Shown in pieces: positions 31,563 through 40,240 of a stretch of DNA of 64,000 nt. Source of the DNA: Rhodoferax sp. (GTDB taxonomy: Bacteria; Pseudomonadota; Gammaproteobacteria; Burkholderiales; Burkholderiaceae_C); assembly GCF_030697375.1 (NCBI RefSeq), contig NZ_JAUYQD010000057.1:1-64000 (forward strand), in the 5' to 3' direction. The position numbers and the translations under genes were made by a program. The notes under the pieces were generated by a model. The model saw only the letters and a list, made by a program, of their open reading frames with translations. It ran no database searches and was not told the DNA's origin. Each line of letters begins with the position of its first letter. Position 1 is the stretch's first letter.

Positions 31563-34163
31563 TCAGTGCATCACACGCTCAAAGCTGAATTGCCCGGGTG
31601 AGCGGATCGGGTCCACATCCACTGGAATCACATCTTTGGGCAAGAACTTGCCTTCCAGCAGGAGTTTGGACAGCGGATTTTCAATGCGCTGCTGAATGGC
31701 ACGCTTCAAAGGCCGTGCGCCAAACACCGGATCGAACCCCACTTTGGCCAACTCGGCTAGCGCGGCAGGAGACACTTCCAGCGTCAGGTCCATCTTGGAC
31801 AAACGTTGCTGCAATACCTGGATCTGGATGCCGGCAATTTCAGCAATATGCGTCGCATCCAGGGCGTGGAACACCACGGTTTCGTCAATACGGTTCAAAA
31901 ATTCCGGTCGGAAATGGTTCTTCAGCTCGCCGGTCACCGCCTCCTTGATGTCCTCACTGTCCTGCCCCACCATGCTTTGAATCAGGTGTGAGCCGATGTT
32001 GCTGGTCATCACGATCACGGTGTTTTTGAAATCCACGGTACGCCCCTGGCCATCGGTCAAACGGCCATCGTCCAGCACTTGCAGCAACACGTTGAACACA
32101 TCCGGGTGGGCTTTCTCCACCTCGTCCAGCAGTAACACGCTGTAGGGTTTGCGGCGCACCGCTTCGGTCAAATAACCGCCCTCCTCATAACCCACATAGC
32201 CCGGAGGCGCACCAATGAGCCGGGCCACGGAGTGTTTTTCCATGAACTCGCTCATATCGATGCGAATCAGGTGGTCTTCACTGTCAAACAGGAATCCAGC
32301 CAGTGCCTTGCACAGCTCAGTTTTACCCACCCCCGTGGGGCCCAGAAACAAGAAGGAACCCGTGGGTCGGTTGGGGTCCGACAAACCGGAGCGCGAACGG
32401 CGAATGGCATTGGCCACCGCAGCAATGGCTTCGTTCTGCCCCACCACGCGCTGGTGCAATTTATCTTCCATCTGCAGCAATTTGTCGCGCTCGCCCTGCA
32501 TCATTTTGCTGACCGGAATACCTGTGGCACGACTGACCACCTCCGCAATTTCCTCGGCACCCACCTGGGTACGCAACAGGCGTGGTGCTGCGCCCGTACC
32601 GCGCGACGCTTCCTTGGCCTGGGCTTCTTTCATGCGCTTTTCCAATTCGGGAAGCTTGCCATATTGCAGCTCGGCCACCTTGTTGAAATCACCCTTGCGG
32701 GTCAACTCTTCAATTTTGAATTTGAGCTGGTCGATCTCTTCGCGGACCTGGCCACTGCCCAGCGCGCTGGCCTTTTCAGCCTTCCAGATTTCGTCCAGAT
32801 CGGCAATCTCCTTTTGCAAGGCTGAAATTTCATCATTGATGAGTTCCAGCCGCTTTTGCGAAGCCTCGTCCTTCTCCTTTTTCACCGCCTCGCGCTCAAT
32901 CTGCAATTGAATCAAACGGCGGTCTTTTTTGTCCATGACCTCGGGTTTGGAGTCCATCTCGATCTTGACCTTGGAGGCAGCCTCGTCGATCAGATCAATC
33001 GCCTTGTCCGGCAGGAAGCGGTCGGTGATGTAGCGGTGGCTCAATTCGGCCGCCGCCACGATGGCGGGGTCGGTGATGTCCACGTTGTGGTGCTTTTCGT
33101 AGCGCTCTTTCAAGCCGCGCAGAATGGCGATGGTGGCTTCCACGGTAGGCTCACCCACCAGAATTTTCTGGAAGCGGCGCTCCAGTGCGGCGTCTTTTTC
33201 AATGTACTTGCGGTACTCGTCCAGTGTGGTGGCGCCCACGCAGTGCAACTCGCCGCGGGCCAGCGCCGGTTTGAGCATATTGCCTGCGTCCATGGCGCCT
33301 TCGGCTTTGCCCGCGCCCACCATGGTGTGCAACTCGTCGATGAACACAATGGTCTGGCCTTCGTCCTTGGCCAAGTCTTTGAGCACGTTTTTCAGGCGCT
33401 CTTCAAATTCGCCGCGGAACTTGGCGCCCGCCAAAAGCGAGGCCATGTCCAGCGACAAGACCCGCTTACCTTTGAGGGAGTCAGGGACCTCACCGGCCAC
33501 GATGCGTTGGGCCAAACCTTCCACAATGGCGGTCTTGCCGACACCGGGTTCGCCAATCAGCACCGGGTTATTTTTGGTCCGGCGTTGCAGCACCTGGATC
33601 GCACGGCGGATTTCATCGTCGCGGCCGATCACGGGGTCCAGTTTGCCCATGCGGGCACGCTCGGTCAGGTCGATGCAGTATTTTTTAAGCGACTCACGCT
33701 GGTCCTCGGCGTCTGCGTTGTCCACGTTTTGGCCACCGCGCACCGCATCAATCGCGGCTTCGAGCGACTTGCGGGTCAGGCCGTTTTCTTTGACGATGCG
33801 TCCAATATCCTGTTTGCTGTCGGTCAACGCCAACAGGAATAACTCGCCCGCCACGAACTGGTCACCGCGTTTGATGGACTCTTTTTCGGCAGCCTGCAAC
33901 AGGCTCACCATGTCGCGCCCCACCGTCACTTGTTCGTGGCCCTGCACCTGGGGCAATTTTTTCATGGCGGCTTCTGCGGCGCTCAATAAACCTTGCACAT
34001 TGACACCCGCGCGTTGCAGCAGCGCTTTGGGGCCGCCATCTTGCTTGAGCATGGCGACCAGCACATGCGAGGGCTCGATATACGCATGGTCATTGCCCAG
34101 AGCCAAAGTCTGGGCTTCGCCCAGTGCTTCTTGAAATTTGGTGGTGAGTTTTTCAATACGCAT
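31563..34163 (-). CDS. clpB: ATP-dependent chaperone ClpB
   Basis: Hexameric disaggregase of 866 residues working with DnaK. Order: Clp N-domain (MRIEKLTTKFQEALGEAQ), AAA-1 with Walker A GEPGVGKTAI near residue 206, the coiled-coil M-domain (KDRRLIQLQIEREAVKKEKD), AAA-2 with GPTGVGKTEL near 605, and the C-terminal DPVFGARPLKRAIQ. Length is normal. A consensus sigma-32 promoter lies 36-62 bases upstream, so heat-shock control is expected. Confidence 0.97.
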   Translation of the reverse strand: MRIEKLTTKFQEALGEAQTLALGNDHAYIEPSHVLVAMLKQDGGPKALLQRAGVNVQGLLSAAEAAMKKLPQVQGHEQVTVGRDMVSLLQAAEKESIKRGDQFVAGELFLLALTDSKQDIGRIVKENGLTRKSLEAAIDAVRGGQNVDNADAEDQRESLKKYCIDLTERARMGKLDPVIGRDDEIRRAIQVLQRRTKNNPVLIGEPGVGKTAIVEGLAQRIVAGEVPDSLKGKRVLSLDMASLLAGAKFRGEFEERLKNVLKDLAKDEGQTIVFIDELHTMVGAGKAEGAMDAGNMLKPALARGELHCVGATTLDEYRKYIEKDAALERRFQKILVGEPTVEATIAILRGLKERYEKHHNVDITDPAIVAAAELSHRYITDRFLPDKAIDLIDEAASKVKIEMDSKPEVMDKKDRRLIQLQIEREAVKKEKDEASQKRLELINDEISALQKEIADLDEIWKAEKASALGSGQVREEIDQLKFKIEELTRKGDFNKVAELQYGKLPELEKRMKEAQAKEASRGTGAAPRLLRTQVGAEEIAEVVSRATGIPVSKMMQGERDKLLQMEDKLHQRVVGQNEAIAAVANAIRRSRSGLSDPNRPTGSFLFLGPTGVGKTELCKALAGFLFDSEDHLIRIDMSEFMEKHSVARLIGAPPGYVGYEEGGYLTEAVRRKPYSVLLLDEVEKAHPDVFNVLLQVLDDGRLTDGQGRTVDFKNTVIVMTSNIGSHLIQSMVGQDSEDIKEAVTGELKNHFRPEFLNRIDETVVFHALDATHIAEIAGIQIQVLQQRLSKMDLTLEVSPAALAELAKVGFDPVFGARPLKRAIQQRIENPLSKLLLEGKFLPKDVIPVDVDPIRSPGQFSFERVMH

Positions 34164-34198
34164 ACAAGTCCCTATGGTGATGGTTTCTTGCCACTAAA

Positions 34199-34225
34199 AC
34201 TTGGGGTGATCGTCCCACTTTCAAG
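34199..34225 (-). promoter_or_regulatory. Sigma-32 heat-shock promoter of clpB
   Basis: Minus strand CTTGAAA (34225-34219), 12 bases, CCCCAAGT (34206-34199). This fits the RpoH consensus CTTGAAA-N11-16-CCCCATNT in both boxes and spacing. Transcription would begin roughly 30 bases before the clpB ATG. Confidence 0.85.
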
Positions 34226-34300
34226 TAGGTTTCGCTCCAGGAGAGTGGGCTCAACCAGCAAACATTGACCCACATCAAAATAAAACATGTGTGCCACGCA

Positions 34301-37300
34301 CTAGGTCAGGTGCCAAATTTCATTCATATGGTCTGGCTCCTGGATATCCATACGCTGGGCTCGGAACAAGGTGTGCAAGGCAAAGGCGCCACCCGCAGCG
34401 CAATGCAACTCACACTCCAACCACCCTTCGCCATTCCAGGCCTGGGTGGCAATTTCGGCCGTGCCCTGGTTCAGCGCTAGCACTTCATGCGGCATCACCT
34501 CCGCCGCAGCCACATTCGCAAATCGCAGAGGCGCATGCAGTGGCGGTGTGACCAGACAATAGGCCAGCACACCACTTTGGCTGAATCGGATGGTGGCTCG
34601 TGCACTGCAGTGGTAGTCACCGGACAGGAATACGACGTTGTCGATCCGCCGCTCGGCAATAAACGACAACAGCCGCTTGCGTTCATTTTCAGCCAGCTGC
34701 CAATTGTCAATGTCACGTGGTGAGAGCGCACCATCCGCGCGCAGCAAGCCAGGGGCAAAAACCGAACCGGTCACCAGAAATTTGGGATGTTTTCCCTTGC
34801 GCTGCTCCGATTCCAACCACCTTTCGAGCAAGTCCCACTGCTGTGGATGCAAGATGCTGCGTGGCCCCAGAGGCCCAGAGGCCCGATGGCGGTGCACGCG
34901 GGTGTTGAGCGAAAGAAAGGCCGCACCGCCCATGGAGAAACTGGCGTCGTGCCCCTGGGGCCCCAAACCAGCCGGACCATGCGCGCGCTGAAATGCACCA
35001 AAGGCGCTCAGCGCATTTTGGTAAAGCACATTTTGGCTTTCACCCAGCGCGAGTTCATCCTTGCTCCAGTTGTCACCGATTTCATGGTCGTCCATGACCA
35101 TGTACAAAGGAAGGTTGCGCGCCAGCGCCGCAAAGCCTTGGGAGCCAAACGCCTCACGGTACCTGGGCAACAGCCGCTCGATGGACGATGCGCTGTCCAC
35201 CAAGCCGGCACGGGCGTCCGCATAAATCTGGTCACCCAACATCCACATGAATGAAGCGGGTTTCTCGTGCTGGCGTTTCGCCAGTGCCTCCAAGGTGTGG
35301 TCGCTGCGGAGCGTTTCCAGCTCGGAGATACCGGGATGGCGGCACGTGGACGCAAAAAACCGCAATGGCGTAGCCGGTGAGGCATTCCCCGGCATGTCCG
35401 CATGCACCATGTCGCCGCGCAGGCGCAATACACATTCGCCTATCCAACGCAGCGTTCGCCGCTGGCGTGACAGGGTGCCGGGGTTGGCTTGGCGTGCCAG
35501 GGCGCGTTGCGCGCGGACCAGGCGCGCCAACGGCAACAGCAGTGCACGGGCATCTCGCAAGTTCAGATGCATGGGCATCGGCTGTATTCGTACATCCGGC
35601 TGGTAGGGCTGGGGCCGGGTTATTACCTCTTCTTCGGTACCGGTATATGTGTCCACGGAATCCATGGCCACCCCACCATGGGCTGCCCCAGCCATCCCAT
35701 CCTCTGGCACAGTCAGCGCGGGACTGCGCCCTGCCGACTGCGTGGCCTCCGCGGCGGTCATGGGCTGCCCCCAGCTTTGCGGCCAGCCGTGCGCAAAGCC
35801 GGTGCCGTTGAAGGGAGCATCCGCAGTAAAGCGATGCAAACTCACCATGGCGATCGAAATCACGCCGCCCCAATCGGCAGGCACCTCCACATCGGCGACC
35901 GCATAGCTAATGCCGTGGTCCGGCGCCGACGGGTCTGACACCGCCAGCAATCCATGCACCGGGTTGCTGCTGATATTCCAGGCCTGGATACAACGGTAAC
36001 GTCCGGCAGACACCAGCGTCATGGCCGCCACTGCAGCATCCGCCTGGGTGTTGTCCACCTCTATCCACACACGAAAGACATTGTTGTCGCCCACACGCCT
36101 GGTCCACCCCACCAGCGGGCCCGTGCGCGCCAAGCGGGCGCGCAAGCGATTGGGCAGCCCTTGCGCTGGAAGGTCAGCCTGCAGGGCATTGTCAAAAAAC
36201 GCGACCACCTCGGAAAAAATGACCTCGGGCGCCCGTTTGCCAATGGTGCAATCAAAATGCGCATGACCGGGGGCCAGCAAAAACCGGTCATGTTTGGATT
36301 GCAAGCGCTGTGGGCCAAAGGCGCGACTGAACTGGCGCTGGGTTTCTTGCAGCGACTCCTTGTCAAACAGCACATTGTCTTCACCATGCAAGAGCATGAC
36401 CGGCATGGTGAGGTACTTCCGAACATTGGGATCGGTTACGTAAATATTCTGCCCATCGGCATCGACCAGGCGCTCGTACTCAACGCATTTGGCGCCATGC
36501 AAAAACACGCCCAGGTTGGTACGTCCGAAATATTCATCCAGTTTTTCATGGGTTCCCCGTTGATCGGGCGTGCTTTCGATGAGCTGGTCATGCCGGAAAA
36601 GCCGGCTCAAAAACCCACTCATGCGCTTGCAAGAGGTGCTGTCCGGACGGGCGTCACGCAGATCGTGCTCGCCGGGGCAGCGTTCATGGGGGTCGTAGTC
36701 CAGGCTGGCAAAAAACCGGTCCATGATGGCATGCAAACCGTCCGCCTGTGTGGTTCCTGCCGCAAACTCAATGAACTCCAGACCCATGGCATTCACCAAC
36801 ACGGACGCCACCTGCAAGCGCATTTGCGCCGTGACAGACCCAATCACATAGGGCTGAAATTGTGAAAACAGCACGCCGGCCACTTTGGGTTGCCCACCCG
36901 GGTGCACCAAATGCCCGCCCAACAAGGACATGGCCATGGACGCCGACCCTACGCAATGGCTGAATACAAATACCTGGCCCGGCAACAAATCGGGCTCGCT
37001 GCGCTGGGCCTGCAATGCGGCCAGTACATGGTTGACCGCGGCGGGGATGTCGCAGGCCCCAATGTCGTCCATGCTGGAGAAGCGAGCGGAGGCCCTCAAG
37101 AAGGGGCTGACGCGGTACTCCAGCAACCACACGTCCCAGCCTTGCGCATACAGCATGGCGGCAAGGCTGCGTTCGCCCAACTCTTCGGCCACGAATGGCA
37201 GGGTATTTTGGGCAAATCCATTGAACAAAATGATGGATTTGAAGCGCCGCATGCCTTGCGGCGAATCCACGGTACCCACTTGGGGTTGTGCGTAACGCAC

Positions 37301-40240
37301 CAAACCGATGCGGATCCAGTCGCTACTGCCAGCCTCTGGTGTGGTCCCCGCGTGCAAGGGAACGCTCAGGCACACCGGGGGCTCTGGTCGCACCAGGGCC
37401 CCTGTGGACACCCGCAGTGTGGGATATTTGTCATGGGACAACTCAAACTGACCGTCGTCGGGCAGCGTTACCGGGTCCACCGCAGGCAGCTCCGGCGAAT
37501 AATCCGGCAAGCGGAAATCCAGCACACGGCTGGTGAACAGGTAACGCAGCACCATGAGCGGGTAGCTCGCAAAAGCGGCCAGTGCCTGCACGGTGTCGGG
37601 CCCTGGTTTCATTTGCGGCGCAATACGACGCACCATCTCCGGAATGTCCATGGCCAATCGCCCGCCCGCCAGCGGCGTTGCGGTGGCGCCCGCGAACAGT
37701 TGAACATCGAGCTGGGTCAGCTGCTCCCAAACACTGCGCCGTTGCAGGGCAGGCCAGCCTCCCCGCCGCATCCATTTTGAACACCACTGCCCCAACTCAG
37801 ACCACGTCAGCGCGGGCTGAATGAATTTGGTACCGAGCAACCTGTAAGACTGGCTTCCATCATTCAACTCCAAGCGGTAGTCAAACATGCGGGCGGCACT
37901 GGCATGCCACAAAATTTTGGGCCCGTCTCGGAGCATTTGCATCATGGGCGGACGGTCCACCGGATGGAAATGGTCAGGAACCCATCGGTGAATGGCATAG
38001 GTCAAGCCCGTTCGGACAAAGCGCTCAACTCGGCGCAGCCAAAACTCCTCGACCGCACGAAACAACTGCACCTGTCCGCCAGTGACGGTCAATTCAATCG
38101 AAGCGGCATCCTTGCGGTCCACGACCAATCGGGATGCCGTGAGTTTGCGCGAACCAGACACGCCCGCAACTGCCTGCACGGTGTGGCTAGGGTCCTGCCA
38201 CAACTGCTGCCAGTCCTGAACATCCATTTCCAGAAACAGCGCCGCATCCACGGTGCCACCCGCAACCGCAGGGCGCAGCCAAGCGGGCAGTGCCTGCGCA
38301 CCGGGTGTGGCCGTCAAGGGGCCCCGCAGCACTTCGGCCAGTACGGCGCCACGCGGGGCACCGGGCACCGCACGGAGCATCTTGGGGGACTCAGGATGAT
38401 CGGGCAGGGCCACCTGCAGAGGCGACTTGCACGGCAGCTCTGCCAGTGCCAGACGACAGGCCCGCTCGGCCAGCGCGGTGATGGTCAACAGTGGATTCAC
38501 GCCCAGGGAGGTGGGCATCACGGACCCATCCATCACCATCAGCCCGGCATACACCTCGCCGTTGGGCAGAAAGACCTGTCCGCGGTGGTTCACCACCCCC
38601 GCATGTGGCGAACCGGCCATGCGGCAGCCCCCCAAGGGGTGTACGGTGATCCACCCACCCTCCAGCTTGGGGCCGCTGAGCACGCTGGCAATTTTCTCTG
38701 GCAGTGCGCCAGAGATGGGATTCGGCAAAAACTCGGCCCCGACATCCTCAACACTGGCCATCCGGGAGCGATGCAACTTCGGCGCAGGGTCTTTGGCATC
38801 CTCATCCCATGCCCATGACAGCCGAGACTCCACGGAGGCAAGCTGGGCCCGCCCGGCAGCAGAATCGTGCCCCATGCCCAGCATCACCAAACTGCGGGCA
38901 ACGGCATCGGGGCGTACTGCCAAGGGATCTCCCCCCCCTTGAGAGCGCAAACCGAACCGGGTCAGTTGGGGAAATACCCCCAAGGTGGACAGCATCTCCC
39001 CCACCAAAGGAACCAGCATACCGGGCACACCACCGTCTTCGGTGATGGTGGAACGGGTGTGGTCGTCACGGTCATGGAAGCGGATCACGCCGCTGATCGT
39101 GGGGCCCACCTTGTCGCTGAGCTCTGGCCCACTGCCTTCACCCACTGCGTTGGCTTCGCGTTTCAAGTCAAACGCGGCACTCAGGTCGTCGCCATTGGCC
39201 GAAATGCCTTTGCCCAGCCATGCGTCCGCTACCGCCAAGCCCTTGGCGCGGGAGCGCAGCAAAATCTCGGTGGAACCAAACGTACCCGCCGACAGGACCA
39301 CGCGGCCGACGCGCACCGTGAAAACATAGGCCGCATCGACACCTGTATGGGGAGCCTTGCAGGCCTGCGCCCAGGTTCCTCTTTCGCTGGTGCGCACACA
39401 GTGCACCACCCAGTCCCGCCCGGGATGCTTTGCATCTGGATGGTGCGCAACATGCAACACACTGACGCCCGTGTACAGGCGTGCACCCGCCATGCGGGCG
39501 CGTGGCAGGTAGGTTTTGTTCAAGCTGAGCTTGGCATCGTGGTTGCAACCGGAACAGCAGTCGCCACACCCCAGACAGGCTTCTCGCGGGCCCAGCCCTG
39601 TCGGCGTGTCGGCGCGGAACTCAATGGCCAGCGGCACATCTTCGGTGCTGACCGCGAGTCGTGCGGAGGAGAACCGGCGTTTTGCCGCTTCCCCAATCTC
39701 ATGCAAGCGTTGGTATTTCAGTGTGGCCTGTGGCACACAGGCAGGAGAGTCCTTTTGGCTTTGCGGTGACTGGATTTCCAAGCCTTCGTAAGCGCGGCCA
39801 TAGTCTTTGTCCAGGTTTTCTGTGCGCAAAGGATTCGGCCAGGCTTCTTGCGCAAACACGCGGGCATCCGGGCGCAGAGCCACGGCCGCGTTGATGAGGC
39901 TACCGCCGCCCAAACCGTTGCCGACCAATGCGCTGGCACGTGTCCCCACCCGAAAATCGAACAAGGCGTCCTCATAACCGGTGGCCACCGTCTCCCGCTT
40001 GTTTCCCCACTCGGAGCGAACAAAAGCCCCAATTTGCCCCAGGTCGGTAGGAAATTCGCCCGCAATGTACTCGGACCCGCGCTCCAGCACCGCGACATCC
40101 AGGCCGTGCTCGGCAAACCGCAAAGCAGCCACCGAACCACCGTACCCAGACCCTACGACGAGCACGTCGGGTGCATAGACCAACGATTCGCCCTTGCAGG
40201 CTTCAATCAGGTGCTCAACGTCATGTGACAGCCAATGCAT
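34301..40240 (-). CDS. Tri-domain giant enzyme: GMC oxidoreductase, alpha/beta hydrolase, PhoD-like phosphatase
   Basis: A single 1979-residue frame from the ATG at 40240. Residues 1-595 are an FAD-dependent GMC oxidoreductase: VLVVGSGYGGSVAALRFAEH at 26-45, a cysteine cluster CLGCGDCCSGC near 225, and the C-terminal HPLGGCRM and GVNPLLTITALAERA, as in cholesterol oxidase-like enzymes. Residues about 600-1040 are unassigned. Residues about 1040-1400 are an alpha/beta hydrolase with the nucleophile elbow SHCVGS (Cys in the nucleophile place) and GHAHFDC for the His. Residues about 1560-1970 are a PhoD-type metallophosphatase (FMWMLGDQIYAD, MVMDDHEIGDNWS, LSGDYHCSA). No signal peptide or membrane span. 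The start lies 34 bases inside the EAL gene, so translation is coupled. The substrate is unknown; a sterol- or lipid-like compound is a guess from the GMC part. Confidence 0.85.
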   Translation of the reverse strand: MHWLSHDVEHLIEACKGESLVYAPDVLVVGSGYGGSVAALRFAEHGLDVAVLERGSEYIAGEFPTDLGQIGAFVRSEWGNKRETVATGYEDALFDFRVGTRASALVGNGLGGGSLINAAVALRPDARVFAQEAWPNPLRTENLDKDYGRAYEGLEIQSPQSQKDSPACVPQATLKYQRLHEIGEAAKRRFSSARLAVSTEDVPLAIEFRADTPTGLGPREACLGCGDCCSGCNHDAKLSLNKTYLPRARMAGARLYTGVSVLHVAHHPDAKHPGRDWVVHCVRTSERGTWAQACKAPHTGVDAAYVFTVRVGRVVLSAGTFGSTEILLRSRAKGLAVADAWLGKGISANGDDLSAAFDLKREANAVGEGSGPELSDKVGPTISGVIRFHDRDDHTRSTITEDGGVPGMLVPLVGEMLSTLGVFPQLTRFGLRSQGGGDPLAVRPDAVARSLVMLGMGHDSAAGRAQLASVESRLSWAWDEDAKDPAPKLHRSRMASVEDVGAEFLPNPISGALPEKIASVLSGPKLEGGWITVHPLGGCRMAGSPHAGVVNHRGQVFLPNGEVYAGLMVMDGSVMPTSLGVNPLLTITALAERACRLALAELPCKSPLQVALPDHPESPKMLRAVPGAPRGAVLAEVLRGPLTATPGAQALPAWLRPAVAGGTVDAALFLEMDVQDWQQLWQDPSHTVQAVAGVSGSRKLTASRLVVDRKDAASIELTVTGGQVQLFRAVEEFWLRRVERFVRTGLTYAIHRWVPDHFHPVDRPPMMQMLRDGPKILWHASAARMFDYRLELNDGSQSYRLLGTKFIQPALTWSELGQWCSKWMRRGGWPALQRRSVWEQLTQLDVQLFAGATATPLAGGRLAMDIPEMVRRIAPQMKPGPDTVQALAAFASYPLMVLRYLFTSRVLDFRLPDYSPELPAVDPVTLPDDGQFELSHDKYPTLRVSTGALVRPEPPVCLSVPLHAGTTPEAGSSDWIRIGLVRYAQPQVGTVDSPQGMRRFKSIILFNGFAQNTLPFVAEELGERSLAAMLYAQGWDVWLLEYRVSPFLRASARFSSMDDIGACDIPAAVNHVLAALQAQRSEPDLLPGQVFVFSHCVGSASMAMSLLGGHLVHPGGQPKVAGVLFSQFQPYVIGSVTAQMRLQVASVLVNAMGLEFIEFAAGTTQADGLHAIMDRFFASLDYDPHERCPGEHDLRDARPDSTSCKRMSGFLSRLFRHDQLIESTPDQRGTHEKLDEYFGRTNLGVFLHGAKCVEYERLVDADGQNIYVTDPNVRKYLTMPVMLLHGEDNVLFDKESLQETQRQFSRAFGPQRLQSKHDRFLLAPGHAHFDCTIGKRAPEVIFSEVVAFFDNALQADLPAQGLPNRLRARLARTGPLVGWTRRVGDNNVFRVWIEVDNTQADAAVAAMTLVSAGRYRCIQAWNISSNPVHGLLAVSDPSAPDHGISYAVADVEVPADWGGVISIAMVSLHRFTADAPFNGTGFAHGWPQSWGQPMTAAEATQSAGRSPALTVPEDGMAGAAHGGVAMDSVDTYTGTEEEVITRPQPYQPDVRIQPMPMHLNLRDARALLLPLARLVRAQRALARQANPGTLSRQRRTLRWIGECVLRLRGDMVHADMPGNASPATPLRFFASTCRHPGISELETLRSDHTLEALAKRQHEKPASFMWMLGDQIYADARAGLVDSASSIERLLPRYREAFGSQGFAALARNLPLYMVMDDHEIGDNWSKDELALGESQNVLYQNALSAFGAFQRAHGPAGLGPQGHDASFSMGGAAFLSLNTRVHRHRASGPLGPRSILHPQQWDLLERWLESEQRKGKHPKFLVTGSVFAPGLLRADGALSPRDIDNWQLAENERKRLLSFIAERRIDNVVFLSGDYHCSARATIRFSQSGVLAYCLVTPPLHAPLRFANVAAAEVMPHEVLALNQGTAEIATQAWNGEGWLECELHCAAGGAFALHTLFRAQRMDIQEPDHMNEIWHLT

